From Zoogloeaceae bacterium (GTDB taxonomy: Bacteria; Pseudomonadota; Gammaproteobacteria; Burkholderiales; Rhodocyclaceae), in contig SSSX01000734.1 in the NCBI GenBank assembly GCA_015657735.1, positions 1 to 9,962 on the forward strand: a DNA stretch of 9,962 nt, given 5' to 3'. The notes below the pieces were generated by a model. The model did no database searches. It saw nothing but the letters and a program-made list of their open reading frames with translations, and was not told the DNA's origin. Of the stretch, positions 1 through 7,149 are shown one piece after another. Within the stretch, counting starts at the first letter, position 1, and every line of letters begins with the position of its first letter. Made by a program: the position numbers and the translations under genes.

Positions 1-264
1 ATCCGCGCCGCCGGCGACAACCACGATCTGCTCGCCAGCCTCGCCGACGATCTGCGCTTCGTGCTGATCTGCTCGAAGACCACCCTCGTCCGGGTCGCCG
101 ACGAAGCGGCCGAAGCCATCGTCGTCACCCCGTCCGCCCACAAGAAATGCGAACGCTGCTGGCACTACCGCGACGACGTCGGCCACGATGCAGGCCATCC
201 GGAACTTTGCGGCCGCTGCACGTCCAATCTATTCGGTGCCGGCGAAGCGCGATCCGTCGCCTGA
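1..264 (+). CDS. ileS: Isoleucyl-tRNA synthetase, C-terminal end (partial)
   Basis: This is the 3' end of a gene entering from the left edge; codons are in phase from base 1 and stop with TGA at 262-264, giving 87 visible residues. The tail contains KCERCWHY and, further on, LCGRC. This pair of Cys-X2-Cys knuckles is the zinc-binding motif at the C-terminus of bacterial class I isoleucyl-tRNA synthetases, which charge tRNA-Ile in the cytoplasm. The preceding residues (LICSKTTLVRVADEA) fit the short beta segment before the finger in that family. The catalytic domain lies outside the window. The downstream order lspA-fkpB-ispH, as in E. coli, independently supports the call. All four Cys are present, so the tail looks intact. 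I see no real alternative. Confidence 0.93.
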   Translation: MRAAGDNHDLLASLADDLRFVLICSKTTLVRVADEAAEAIVVTPSAHKKCERCWHYRDDVGHDAGHPELCGRCTSNLFGAGEARSVA

Positions 265-277
265 CCCCCGCCCCTGC

Positions 278-282
278 AGGAG
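278..282 (+). promoter_or_regulatory. Shine-Dalgarno site that fixes the lspA start
   Basis: AGGAG lies 8 nt upstream of the TTG at 291. It is the only good ribosome-binding site near the lspA frame. It argues against the much longer frame that opens at an ATG at 147, inside ileS, whose extra 48 residues are arginine-rich and do not look like a signal peptidase. Confidence 0.7.
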
Positions 283-290
283 CCACGCCC

Positions 291-785
291 TTGAAACTAC
301 GCCTCGGCAACTGGATCGGCCTGGCCGCCGTCGTCGTGCTGGCCGACCAGTGGAGCAAACACCTCATCCGCGGCGCGCTGCGCACCGGTGAGGTGATCCG
401 CATCACCGACTGGTTCGACCTCGTCCTGGCCTTCAACCCGGGCGCCGCGTTCAGCTTCCTGGCTGACCAGGCCGGCTGGCAACGCTGGTTCTTCGTCGCC
501 CTGGCCGCCGGCATCTGCGGCTGGCTGCTGCGCCTGCTGGCCCGCCACCAGCACGAATTCCTGCAGCCGCTGGCGTTCTCGCTGATCATCGGCGGCGCCA
601 TCGGCAACGTCATCGACCGGTTCGTGTTCGGCGCCGTCGTCGACTTCCTGTACTTCCACATCGGCCGCTACGGCTGGCCGGCCTTCAACGTGGCCGATTC
701 CGCGATCACCGTCGGCGTCGTCCTGATGGTCGTCGCCCAGCTGCGCGAACACCGCCACGCCCCCGTCCAAGAGAAACTCTCATGA
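291..785 (+). CDS. lspA: Lipoprotein signal peptidase (signal peptidase II)
   Basis: The product is a 164-aa inner-membrane aspartyl protease that removes the signal peptide from diacylglyceryl-modified prolipoproteins at the lipobox Cys. With the TTG start it opens MKLRLGNWIGLAAVVVLADQ, which puts the first membrane helix and the conserved DQWSK (residues 19-23) where the family has them. Further hallmarks are AFNPGAAFSFL (47-57), GNVIDR (105-110) and AFNVADSAI (131-139). The catalytic pair is expected to be Asp109 and Asp136. Four hydrophobic segments and the length of about 165 aa are normal for LspA. It starts 26 nt after the ileS stop and its last codons overlap the fkpB start (ATGA at 782-785), so it is probably co-transcribed and translationally coupled. 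TTG is chosen over an upstream ATG because of the AGGAG site and the family N-terminus. Confidence 0.95.
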   Translation: MKLRLGNWIGLAAVVVLADQWSKHLIRGALRTGEVIRITDWFDLVLAFNPGAAFSFLADQAGWQRWFFVALAAGICGWLLRLLARHQHEFLQPLAFSLIIGGAIGNVIDRFVFGAVVDFLYFHIGRYGWPAFNVADSAITVGVVLMVVAQLREHRHAPVQEKLS

Positions 786-1213
786 CCCAGATCGTCCAGC
801 CCGACAGCCTGCTGACCCTCCACTACCGCATCTCGCTCGACAACGGCCAGTCGCTGATCAGCACCTTCGAAACCACCCCCGCCACCATGCAGCTCGGCCG
901 CGGCGACCTCCTGCCGACCCTCGAGCGCTGCCTGGCCGGCATCGCCGTCGGCGAACGCCACACCTTCCTGCTCGAGCCGCAGGACGCCTTCGGCGCCCAC
1001 CGCGACGAACTGGTTGAAAAAGTCCGCCTCGAAGACTTCCCCGACGGCGCCGCCGTCGAGCCGCTGGTCATCATGGAATTCACCGCCCCGGACGGCACCC
1101 GCTACCCCGGCCTGATCCGCGAAGTCGGCGACACCCACGCCACCATCGACTTCAACCACCCGCTGGCCGGCAAGGCCATCCGCTTCGAAGTCGAAGTCAT
1201 CGGCATCAACTGA
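782..1213 (+). CDS. fkpB: FKBP-type peptidyl-prolyl cis-trans isomerase, SlpA/FkpB type
   Basis: This 143-aa protein of the SlyD/SlpA branch of FKBPs is a cytoplasmic prolyl isomerase with chaperone-like activity in the family. An N-terminal FKBP half (LTLHYRISLDNGQ at residues 11-23, then QLGRGDLLPTLERCLAGI at 37-54 and LEPQDAFG at 64-71) is followed by an insert-in-flap region at about 72-120. The C-terminal strand carries the family signature DFNHPLAG (123-130) and ends FEVEVIGIN. Length is normal. The ATG overlaps the lspA stop by four bases, so expression is likely coupled to lspA; the upstream AGAGA is only a weak ribosome-binding site. No His-rich metal-binding tail is present, which separates it from SlyD. 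Its place between lspA and ispH matches E. coli fkpB. Confidence 0.92.
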   Translation: MTQIVQPDSLLTLHYRISLDNGQSLISTFETTPATMQLGRGDLLPTLERCLAGIAVGERHTFLLEPQDAFGAHRDELVEKVRLEDFPDGAAVEPLVIMEFTAPDGTRYPGLIREVGDTHATIDFNHPLAGKAIRFEVEVIGIN

Positions 1214-1233
1214 TCCGCCGCCCGAGGAACAAC

Positions 1234-2166
1234 ATGGAAGTCCTGCTCGCCAACCCCCGCGGTTTCTGCGCCGGCGTCGAACGCGCCATCGAGATCGTCG
1301 AACGCGCCCTGGCCCAGTTCGGCGCACCGATCTACGTCCGCCACGAAGTCGTCCACAACCGCTTCGTCGTCGAGGGCCTGCGCGCCAAGGGCGCCATCTT
1401 CATCGAAGACCTGGCCAGCGTGCCGGCCGGCAACACCGTCATCTTCAGCGCCCACGGCGTGCCCCAGTCGGTGCGCAGCGAAGCCGAAGCGCGCGGCCTG
1501 CGCGTCTTCGACGCCACCTGCCCGCTGGTCACCAAGGTGCATCTCGAGGTCGCCCGCATGCGCGAGCAGGGCCGCGAGCTGATCATGATCGGCCACAAGG
1601 GGCACCCGGAAGTCGAAGGCACGATGGGTCAGGTGAAGGACGGCATCTACCTCGTCGAAAATGCCGCCGACGTCGCCGCGCTGCAGGTGAACACGCCCGA
1701 CCTGCTGGCCTACGTCACCCAGACCACCCTCTCGGTGGACGACGCGGCAACCGTCGTCGCCGCGCTGCGCGCGCGCTTCCCGAACATCGTCGGCCCCAAG
1801 AAGGACGACATCTGCTACGCCACCCAGAACCGGCAGGACGCGGTCAAGTTCATGGCGCCGCAATCCGACCTGGTCCTGGTCGTCGGCTCGGTGAACAGCT
1901 CCAACTCCAACCGCCTGCGCGAAGTCGCCGAACTGCTCAAGGTGCCGGCCTACCTCATCGACGACGCCGACGCCATCGACCCGACATGGATCGCCGGCAA
2001 ACAGCGCATCGGCGTCACCGCCGGCGCCTCGGCCCCCGAAGTGCTGGTCGAATCGGTGATCGCCCGGCTCAAGGCTCTCGGCGCCGCCTCGGTGCGCCCC
2101 CTCGAAGGCGTGCCGGAGAAAATCACCTTCCCGCTGCCGAAGGAACTCCAGGCGCCGGCCGTCTGA
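1234..2166 (+). CDS. ispH: 4-hydroxy-3-methylbut-2-enyl diphosphate reductase
   Basis: The 310-aa protein is the last enzyme of the MEP pathway. It reduces HMBPP to IPP and DMAPP using an oxygen-sensitive iron-sulfur cluster. The three cluster cysteines are in family context: Cys12 in PRGFCAGV, Cys96 in DATCPLVTKVH and Cys194 in DDICYATQNRQ. Substrate-pocket motifs are also intact: His41 (VVHN), His74 (SAHGV), His124 and the catalytic Glu126 (GHPEVEG), the QTT segment at 163-165, SVNSSNSNR (219-227) and TAGASAP (262-268). Length equals that of typical IspH (about 310-320 aa). A good Shine-Dalgarno site, GAGGAA (1224-1229), sits 4 nt before the ATG. It follows fkpB by 20 nt and is probably the last enzyme gene of the housekeeping operon. 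Nothing is degenerate; the old name is lytB. Confidence 0.97.
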   Translation: MEVLLANPRGFCAGVERAIEIVERALAQFGAPIYVRHEVVHNRFVVEGLRAKGAIFIEDLASVPAGNTVIFSAHGVPQSVRSEAEARGLRVFDATCPLVTKVHLEVARMREQGRELIMIGHKGHPEVEGTMGQVKDGIYLVENAADVAALQVNTPDLLAYVTQTTLSVDDAATVVAALRARFPNIVGPKKDDICYATQNRQDAVKFMAPQSDLVLVVGSVNSSNSNRLREVAELLKVPAYLIDDADAIDPTWIAGKQRIGVTAGASAPEVLVESVIARLKALGAASVRPLEGVPEKITFPLPKELQAPAV

Positions 2167-2218
2167 CCCGCGCTGCCGTCCCCCGCGGCGGCAGCTCTTT
2201 CCTCGACGGGACTTCCCC

Positions 2219-2530
2219 ATGCCCTACGTCCAACGCGATTCCACCGGCCAGGTCGTGGCCCTCTTCGCCGAAGCCGGCCCCGGCCACGACGAAGAACTCC
2301 CCGCCGGCCATCCGGAAGCCGCCGCGCTGGCCGGCTCCGGCGAGTTTGCGCGCCTCGACGCCGACCTCATCCGCGTCATCGAAGACGTCGTCGACGTCCT
2401 CATCGACCGCGGTCTGCTGCGCCTCACCGATCTGCCCGCCGATGCCCAGCGCAAGCTTCTCACCCGCAAGGGCGCCCGCGCCCGCCTGCGCCAGGGCCTC
2501 GACCTGCTCGGTCCGGGCGACGTCATCTGA
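2219..2530 (+). CDS. Small conserved-looking protein of unknown function, 103 aa
   Basis: The protein opens MPYVQRDSTGQVVALFAEAG, then has an acidic linker and a predicted helical core (RLDADLIRVIEDVVDVLIDR, residues 42-61) followed by LLRLTDLPADAQRKLLTRKG and an Arg-rich helix. No signal peptide, membrane segment or catalytic motif is visible. From memory, proteins with this opening and a DLIRVIED-DVLI-LTDLP-AQ-KLL core are widespread in beta- and gammaproteobacteria and are often labelled 'tryptophan synthase subunit beta like'. At about 100 residues without a PLP-lysine motif it cannot be tryptophan synthase. It lies 52 nt after ispH in the same direction with only a weak upstream GACGGGA, and has the same strong C/G third-position bias as its neighbours. 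It is likely real and perhaps the tail of the ispH transcript. Function is unknown. Confidence 0.75.
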   Translation: MPYVQRDSTGQVVALFAEAGPGHDEELPAGHPEAAALAGSGEFARLDADLIRVIEDVVDVLIDRGLLRLTDLPADAQRKLLTRKGARARLRQGLDLLGPGDVI

Positions 2531-2758
2531 CCCGGCGCCGGCCGCCTCGCCTTCCGCGACCGCGGTCGGCCCTGGCCGCTGCCGCCCGCGCCCCGGCTTC
2601 ACCTGGCGGCCCCGCCGCCTGAAGGCTCAAGTTCCCCCGTACGCATCCGTTATTTCTACAATTCGGACGTCCGGCACACGTTCCGCGCTGTGCCCGGCGA
2701 TTTTCCCCGTGCAGGCCCGACCCGCCGGGCCGGAAGACGACCACGAACGATTGTGCCG
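2531..2758 (+). promoter_or_regulatory. Intergenic region with candidate promoter and leader hairpin before the secretion genes
   Basis: This 228-nt gap contains no convincing gene. It includes a 12-bp perfect palindrome CGACCGCGGTCG (2557-2568) shortly after the 103-aa gene; it lacks a T-run, so it is not a standard terminator. The local composition turns AT-richer at 2647-2663, where TACAAT (2657-2662) resembles a sigma-70 -10 box; the only -35-like element is a poor TTCCCC (2632-2637) with a 19-nt spacer. Downstream, GGCCCG (2714-2719) and CGGGCC (2726-2731) form a perfect 6-bp stem with a 6-nt loop in the presumed leader. I infer a promoter for the transporter operon somewhere here. The exact boxes are a guess. 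Confidence 0.4.
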
Positions 2759-4957
2759 ATGACCGACGCCTCCGCCTCCCATCCGCCGCACACCGGCGGC
2801 CCCGCCGCTCCCGACGCCGACTGGCACCCGGGCGAAAGCGCCACCCACGACGACCCGCTCCTCGACGCCCTGGTCATCCTGACCCAGCTCCACGGCAACC
2901 CCTTCACCGCCGTCGCCCTGTCGTCCGGCCTGCCGCTGGTCGACAACCTCCTGACCCCCTCGCTGCTGCCCCGCGCCGCCGCCCGCGCCGGCCTCACCGC
3001 GCGCATCGTCCGCAAGCCGCTCGGCGCCATCGCCCCGGGCCTGCTGCCGGCCATCCTGCTGCTCCACGACCGCCGCGCCTGCGTGCTGCTCGAACGCCTG
3101 CCGGACGGCGGCGCGCGGGTGCGCTTCCCGGAGGCCGGCGAATCCGCCGAGGTGCTCGGCGCCGACGAACTGGCCGCGCTCTACACCGGGCTGGTGTGCT
3201 TCGTCCGCCCGCGTTTCCGCTTCGAGGCGCGGGCGCCGCAGGTCAAGGCCGTGCGCGCGTCGCACTGGTTCTGGGGCACCGTCTTCGAAAACTGGCGGCT
3301 GTACCGCGACACCCTGCTCGCCGCGCTGGTGATCAACCTCTTCGCGCTGGCGATCCCGCTGTTCTCGATGACGGTCTACGACCGCGTCGTGCCCAACAAC
3401 GCCGTCGAAACCCTGTGGGTACTGGCCGTCGGCGCCATGCTCGTGCTTGGCTTCGACTTCGCGCTGCGCACCCTGCGCGCCTACATCGTCGACACCGCCG
3501 GCAAGCGCATCGACGTCCAGCTCTCGGCGCGCATCATGGAGCGCGTCCTCGGCCTGCGGCTGGACGCCCGGCCGGCCTCGGTCGGCACCTTCGCCGCCAA
3601 CCTGCGGGCCTTCGAAGGCGTGCGCGATTTCATCGCCTCGGCCACCGTCACCACGCTGATCGACCTGCCCTTCGTGCTGCTCTTCCTGCTGGTGATGGCC
3701 TGGGTCTCGCCGTGGCTGCTGCTGCCGCCGCTGGCCGGCATGCTCGCCGTGCTGTTCGTCACCCTGGTTGCGCAGGACAAGATGCACGAGCTCACCGAAA
3801 CCACCTACCGGGCCAGCGCCCAGCGCAACGCCACCCTCGTCGAAAGCCTGGTCGGCCTCGAAACCCTCAAGACCCTCGGCGCCGAAAGCCTCGTCCAGCG
3901 CCAGTGGGAAAGGGCGACGCTGTTCATCGCGCAGATCGGCGGGCGCCTCAAGCTGCTGTCGGCCGGCACCGTCAATTTCGCCCAGTTCATGCAACAGCTG
4001 GTCAACATCGTCGTCATCATCGTCGGCGTCTATGAGCTCGCCGAGGGCAACATGACGATGGGCGGCATCATCGCCGCGTCGATGCTGTCCGGCCGCGCGA
4101 TGGCCCCGCTGGGCCAGGTCGCCGGGCTGATGATGCAATACCAGAACGCGCGCACCTCGCTGGCCTCGGTCGGCACCCACATGAATCTGCCGGTCGAGCG
4201 CCCCGACGGCGCCAGCTTCGTCCACCGCCCGAGCTTCAGCGGCAACATCGAGTTCAAGGACGTCAGCTTCTGCTACCCCGGCCGCGACCAGGCGGTGCTG
4301 AAGAAGGTCAGCTTCCGCGTCGGCGCCGGCGAGAAGGTCGGCATCATCGGGCGCATCGGCTCGGGCAAGACGACCATCGAGAAACTCGTGCTCGGCCTCT
4401 ACCAGCCGACCGACGGCGCGGTGCTCATCGACGGCATCGATTCGCGCCAGATCGACCCCGCCGAACTGCGCCGCGCGATCGGCTTCGTGCCGCAGGACGT
4501 CACTCTTTTCTACGGCACGCTCAAGCAGAACATCGCGATGGGCGCCCCCTTCGCCGACGACAGCGCCATCGTCGCCGCCGCCGATCTGGCCGGCGTGCGC
4601 GAATTCGCCAACGCCCATCCGCAGGGTTTCGAAATGCCCATCGGCGAACGCGGCGAATCGCTCTCCGGCGGCCAGCGTCAGGCCGTGGCGATCGCCCGCG
4701 CGGTGCTCAACGATCCGCCGGTGCTGCTCCTCGACGAACCCTCGAGCAGCATGGACCACCAGAGCGAGGAAGGTCTCAAGCAGCGCCTGCGCCGCTTTGC
4801 CGCCGGCAAGACGATCCTGCTCGTCACCCACCGCACCTCGCTGCTCGATCTGGTCGACCGCCTGATCGTCGTCGACCAGGGCCAGATCGTCGCCGACGGA
4901 CCGAAGGCGCAGGTCGTCGAAGCGCTCCAGCAGGGCCGCATCGGACGCGCGGGGTGA
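2759..4957 (+). CDS. lapB: LapB/LssB-type type I secretion ABC transporter (permease + ATPase)
   Basis: This 732-aa inner-membrane exporter is expected to power secretion of the adhesin encoded at 7160. Domain order is: a C39-peptidase-like domain (about residues 32-150) lacking the catalytic Cys but keeping a His at 103; an ABC transmembrane domain (about 180-450) with hydrophobic helices near 183-205, 217-240, 295-340 and 410-435; and an ABC ATPase. ATPase motifs are complete: Walker A GRIGSGKTT (531-539), Q-loop VPQD, signature LSGGQRQ (635-641), Walker B VLLLDEP (655-661) and H-loop His691. A non-cleaving C39-like domain is typical of exporters of RTX and giant adhesins, which have a C-terminal signal, rather than of bacteriocin exporters. 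ATG at 2759 is chosen by length (LapB is about 720 aa); in-frame GTGs at 2690 and 2753 are alternatives, and none has a strong Shine-Dalgarno site. The next gene starts 4 nt after its stop. This is not the unrelated E. coli lapB. Confidence 0.93.
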   Translation: MTDASASHPPHTGGPAAPDADWHPGESATHDDPLLDALVILTQLHGNPFTAVALSSGLPLVDNLLTPSLLPRAAARAGLTARIVRKPLGAIAPGLLPAILLLHDRRACVLLERLPDGGARVRFPEAGESAEVLGADELAALYTGLVCFVRPRFRFEARAPQVKAVRASHWFWGTVFENWRLYRDTLLAALVINLFALAIPLFSMTVYDRVVPNNAVETLWVLAVGAMLVLGFDFALRTLRAYIVDTAGKRIDVQLSARIMERVLGLRLDARPASVGTFAANLRAFEGVRDFIASATVTTLIDLPFVLLFLLVMAWVSPWLLLPPLAGMLAVLFVTLVAQDKMHELTETTYRASAQRNATLVESLVGLETLKTLGAESLVQRQWERATLFIAQIGGRLKLLSAGTVNFAQFMQQLVNIVVIIVGVYELAEGNMTMGGIIAASMLSGRAMAPLGQVAGLMMQYQNARTSLASVGTHMNLPVERPDGASFVHRPSFSGNIEFKDVSFCYPGRDQAVLKKVSFRVGAGEKVGIIGRIGSGKTTIEKLVLGLYQPTDGAVLIDGIDSRQIDPAELRRAIGFVPQDVTLFYGTLKQNIAMGAPFADDSAIVAAADLAGVREFANAHPQGFEMPIGERGESLSGGQRQAVAIARAVLNDPPVLLLDEPSSSMDHQSEEGLKQRLRRFAAGKTILLVTHRTSLLDLVDRLIVVDQGQIVADGPKAQVVEALQQGRIGRAG

Positions 4958-4961
4958 AGCC

Positions 4962-6368
4962 ATGAAAAAACTGTTCGCCCTCCTCCGGCCCGCCTACGAC
5001 GCCATCTACCAGCGCGCCTCGCGCACCTTCGACCGCATCCTCGACGGCGCCGAGAAGAAGGAAATCCACGACGACGCCGACTATCTGGCCGACGCCGAGT
5101 GGGCCATCTCCGAGCAGAAGCTGCGCGGCAGCCGCATCGCCGTGCTGCTCAGCTGCGCCGCCGTCTTCGTGCTGCTCATCTGGGCCGCCCTCGCCCAGCT
5201 CGACGAAGTGACCCGCGGCGAAGGCAAGGTCATCCCGTCGCGGCAGGTGCAGGTGATGCAGAGCCTCGACGGTGGCATCGTCTCCGAAATCCTGGTCAAG
5301 GAAGGCCAGCAGGTGAAAACCGGCCAGCTGCTGCTGAAGGTCGACCCGACGCGCTTCGTGTCGTCGCTGCGCGAGAACCGTGCCCAGTACATCGCGCTGC
5401 TCGCCAAGGCCGCCCGCCTGACCGCCGTCGCCACCGAAAAACCGTTCGTCGCGCCGCCCGAACTGCTCAAGGAAGCGCCCGAGCTGGTCGAGCAGGAACG
5501 CAGCGCCTACGAATCCAAGCGCCTCGAACTCGACGCCGCGGTCGGCGTGGCGCGCCAGCAGCTTTCCCAGCGCAAGCAGGAACTCAACGAAGTCACCGCC
5601 AAGCGCGAACAGGCCACCCAGAGCTACAGCCTCACCGCCAAGGAACTCGAAGTGACCCGCCCGCTGGCCCGCACCGGCGCCGTGTCGGAAGTCGAACTGC
5701 TGCGCCTCGAACGGGACGTGGCGCGCTACCGCGGCGAACGGGACACCGCCAGCGCGCAGATCCCGCGCATCCAGGCCTCGATTTCCGAGGCCCAGCGCAA
5801 GATCGAGGAAGTCGAACTCAACATGCGCAACCAGGCCCGCAACGAGCTTTCCGAAACCAACGCCAAACTGGCCGCCCTCGCCGCCGGCAGCGAAGGGCTC
5901 GCCGACCGGGTCAAGCAGGCCGAGATCCGCGCCCCGATGAACGGCACCGTCAAGCAGCTGTTCGCCAACACCGTCGGCGGGGTCGTCCAGCCCGGCAAGG
6001 AGATCATCGAAATCGTCCCGAGCGACGACGCGCTGCTCCTCGAAGCCCGCGTCCAACCCAAGGACATCGCCTTCCTGCGCCCCGGCCAGCCGGCGCTGGT
6101 CAAGTTCACCGCCTACGACTTCTCGATCTATGGCGGCCTCGAAGCGACCCTCGAACACATCGGCGCCGACACCATCACCGACGACAAGGGCAACGCCTTC
6201 TACATCGTGCGTGTGCGCACCCGGCAAAGCACGATCGGCGACGCCAGGATGCCGATCATCCCCGGCATGGTCGCCGAGGTCGACATCCTCACCGGCAAGA
6301 AATCGCTGCTCGGCTACCTGATGAAACCCGTGCTGCGGGCCAAGGCCAACGCCCTCACCGAACGCTGA
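4962..6368 (+). CDS. lapC: LapC/HlyD-family type I secretion membrane fusion protein
   Basis: The 468-aa periplasmic adaptor should link the ABC exporter to an outer-membrane TolC/LapE-type channel. A cytoplasmic N-terminus of about 57 residues precedes one membrane helix (about 58-79, VLLSCAAVFVLLIWAALAQ). Next comes the HlyD opening strand GEGKVIPSRQVQVMQSLDGG (86-105) and the first lipoyl half (SEILVKEGQQVKTGQLLLKVDPT). A long Glu/Lys/Gln-rich alpha-hairpin (about 135-315) is predicted to be coiled coil. The second lipoyl half begins at RAPMNGTVKQL (323-333), and a C-terminal beta-barrel region ends with the family motif PGM (434-436) and EVDILTGKKSLLGYLMKPV. Length is in the usual range. 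It starts 4 nt after the transporter stop, so coupled translation is likely, with GGGTGA across that stop serving as ribosome site. The TolC-type partner is not in the window. Confidence 0.94.
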   Translation: MKKLFALLRPAYDAIYQRASRTFDRILDGAEKKEIHDDADYLADAEWAISEQKLRGSRIAVLLSCAAVFVLLIWAALAQLDEVTRGEGKVIPSRQVQVMQSLDGGIVSEILVKEGQQVKTGQLLLKVDPTRFVSSLRENRAQYIALLAKAARLTAVATEKPFVAPPELLKEAPELVEQERSAYESKRLELDAAVGVARQQLSQRKQELNEVTAKREQATQSYSLTAKELEVTRPLARTGAVSEVELLRLERDVARYRGERDTASAQIPRIQASISEAQRKIEEVELNMRNQARNELSETNAKLAALAAGSEGLADRVKQAEIRAPMNGTVKQLFANTVGGVVQPGKEIIEIVPSDDALLLEARVQPKDIAFLRPGQPALVKFTAYDFSIYGGLEATLEHIGADTITDDKGNAFYIVRVRTRQSTIGDARMPIIPGMVAEVDILTGKKSLLGYLMKPVLRAKANALTER

Positions 6369-6390
6369 CCCGGCACGGCCCCGAATCGCC

Positions 6391-7020
6391 ATGAGCCCTC
6401 CCGAAGCGCTGCTGATCCTCACCGACGACGACCTGCTCGCCGCGCACTGGCAAGGCCTCGCCACCGCCCCGGTGCGCGCCCGCGGCCTCGACGGCCTCGA
6501 CGCCTGGCGCGCGGCGGGCCATCGCCTGGTCCTGGTTGACCTGGGCCTCGCCCGCGGCGGCACCGCAGCGCTGTGGACGCGCCCCGGCTGGCAGCGCAAC
6601 GTTGCCGGGCTGTCGATCCTCGCCGCCTCGTCGCAGCCCGACGACGACGAAGGTCTCGCCGTCCTCAACGCCGGCGCCAGCGGCTACTGCCACACCCACG
6701 CCCCGCTCGACACCCTGCGCCAGGCCCTCGACGTCGTCGCCAGCGGCGAGCTGTGGGTCGGCCGCGCGCTGCTGTCGCGGCTGCTGCGCCTCGTCGACAC
6801 CCGCCTGCCGCGCCGCGGCCTCGCCGACTGGGCCGGGCCGCTCACCGAACGGGAACGGGAAGTCGCCCAGCGCGCCGCCACCGGCGACAGCAACCAGGCC
6901 ATCGGCACCGCCCTCGGCATCACCGAACGCACCGTCAAGGCCCACCTCAAGGCCGTCTTCGAGAAGCTCGCCGTCACCGACCGCCTCCAGCTCGCGCTGC
7001 GCGTCCACGGCGTGCGCTGA
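6391..7020 (+). CDS. LuxR/NarL-type response regulator with degenerate-looking receiver
   Basis: The 209-aa protein has two domains. The C-terminal LuxR-type helix-turn-helix (about 150-207) is clear: LTEREREVAQRAATGDSNQAIGTALGIT, then ERTVKAHLKAVFEKLAV, with the Glu-Arg-Glu start and the VKxHL recognition helix typical of GerE-type DNA binding. The N-terminal 120 residues resemble a receiver domain: acidic cluster Asp12-14 (ILTDDDLL), possible phospho-acceptor Asp50 (LVLVDLGL) and a GASGY turn (95-99). The expected Thr/Ser of strand 4 appears to be Ala78, and the invariant Lys after GY is replaced (GYCHTH), so phosphorylation may be weak or lost. It starts 22 nt after the fusion-protein gene, probably in the same transcript, without a visible Shine-Dalgarno site. 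It lies directly before the adhesin, so control of the adhesin or of its own operon is a reasonable inference. No sensor kinase is visible. Confidence 0.85.
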   Translation: MSPPEALLILTDDDLLAAHWQGLATAPVRARGLDGLDAWRAAGHRLVLVDLGLARGGTAALWTRPGWQRNVAGLSILAASSQPDDDEGLAVLNAGASGYCHTHAPLDTLRQALDVVASGELWVGRALLSRLLRLVDTRLPRRGLADWAGPLTEREREVAQRAATGDSNQAIGTALGITERTVKAHLKAVFEKLAVTDRLQLALRVHGVR

Positions 7021-7078
7021 CCAGCGCCCGGCCGCGGCCGCATTTCGGCGTCATCCGCGTGGCATCCGTCACGCCACC

Positions 7079-7102
7079 TGTCCTTGTGGACAATACAGTC
7101 CA
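7079..7102 (+). promoter_or_regulatory. Overlapping inverted repeats upstream of the adhesin (candidate operator)
   Basis: Two perfect 5-bp-arm inverted repeats share one arm: TGTCC-TTGT-GGACA (7079-7092) and TGGAC-AATACA-GTCCA (7087-7102). They lie in the 139-nt non-coding gap between the LuxR-type regulator and the adhesin, about 58-81 nt before the adhesin ATG, in a stretch less GC-rich than the genes. TAAATT (7117-7122), just downstream, could be a -10 box, but no good -35 box sits at the right distance. Regulator binding or promoter function is inference only. Confidence 0.35.
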
Positions 7103-7149
7103 TTGCCGTCGCGCCGTAAATTCCGGATCAATCGCTAAAACCGTTTTCC

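Noticed and set aside
147..290. N-terminal extension of lspA back to an ATG inside ileS
   Set aside because: The extra 48 residues are Arg-rich, overlap the ileS zinc-finger coding sequence and lie before the AGGAG/TTG start that gives a family-standard 164-aa protein.
2557..2568. CGACCGCGGTCG palindrome as a rho-independent terminator after the 103-aa gene
   Set aside because: There is no downstream T-run, and short GC palindromes are common by chance at this base composition.
2663..2758. A c-di-GMP (GEMM) riboswitch in the transporter leader, considered because of the Lap-type context
   Set aside because: The conserved GEMM core elements, such as the GCAAAGCC-type segment, are not present; only one short hairpin is visible.
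2627..4963. A 778-codon open frame on the minus strand opposite the ABC transporter
   Set aside because: It is a shadow of the C/G-rich third codon positions of the transporter. Its product is low-complexity (Asp, Gly, Ala, Arg, Gln, His) with no recognisable domain, while the plus strand encodes a complete ABC exporter.
4824..6668. A 614-codon minus-strand open frame opposite the membrane fusion protein
   Set aside because: Antisense of a GC-biased gene, spanning three plus-strand genes and their junctions. No domain is recognisable in its product.
7030..7039. GGCCGCGGCC palindrome just after the response-regulator stop
   Set aside because: A 10-bp GC-only palindrome without a T-tract, expected by chance in such GC-rich DNA and not supported as a terminator.
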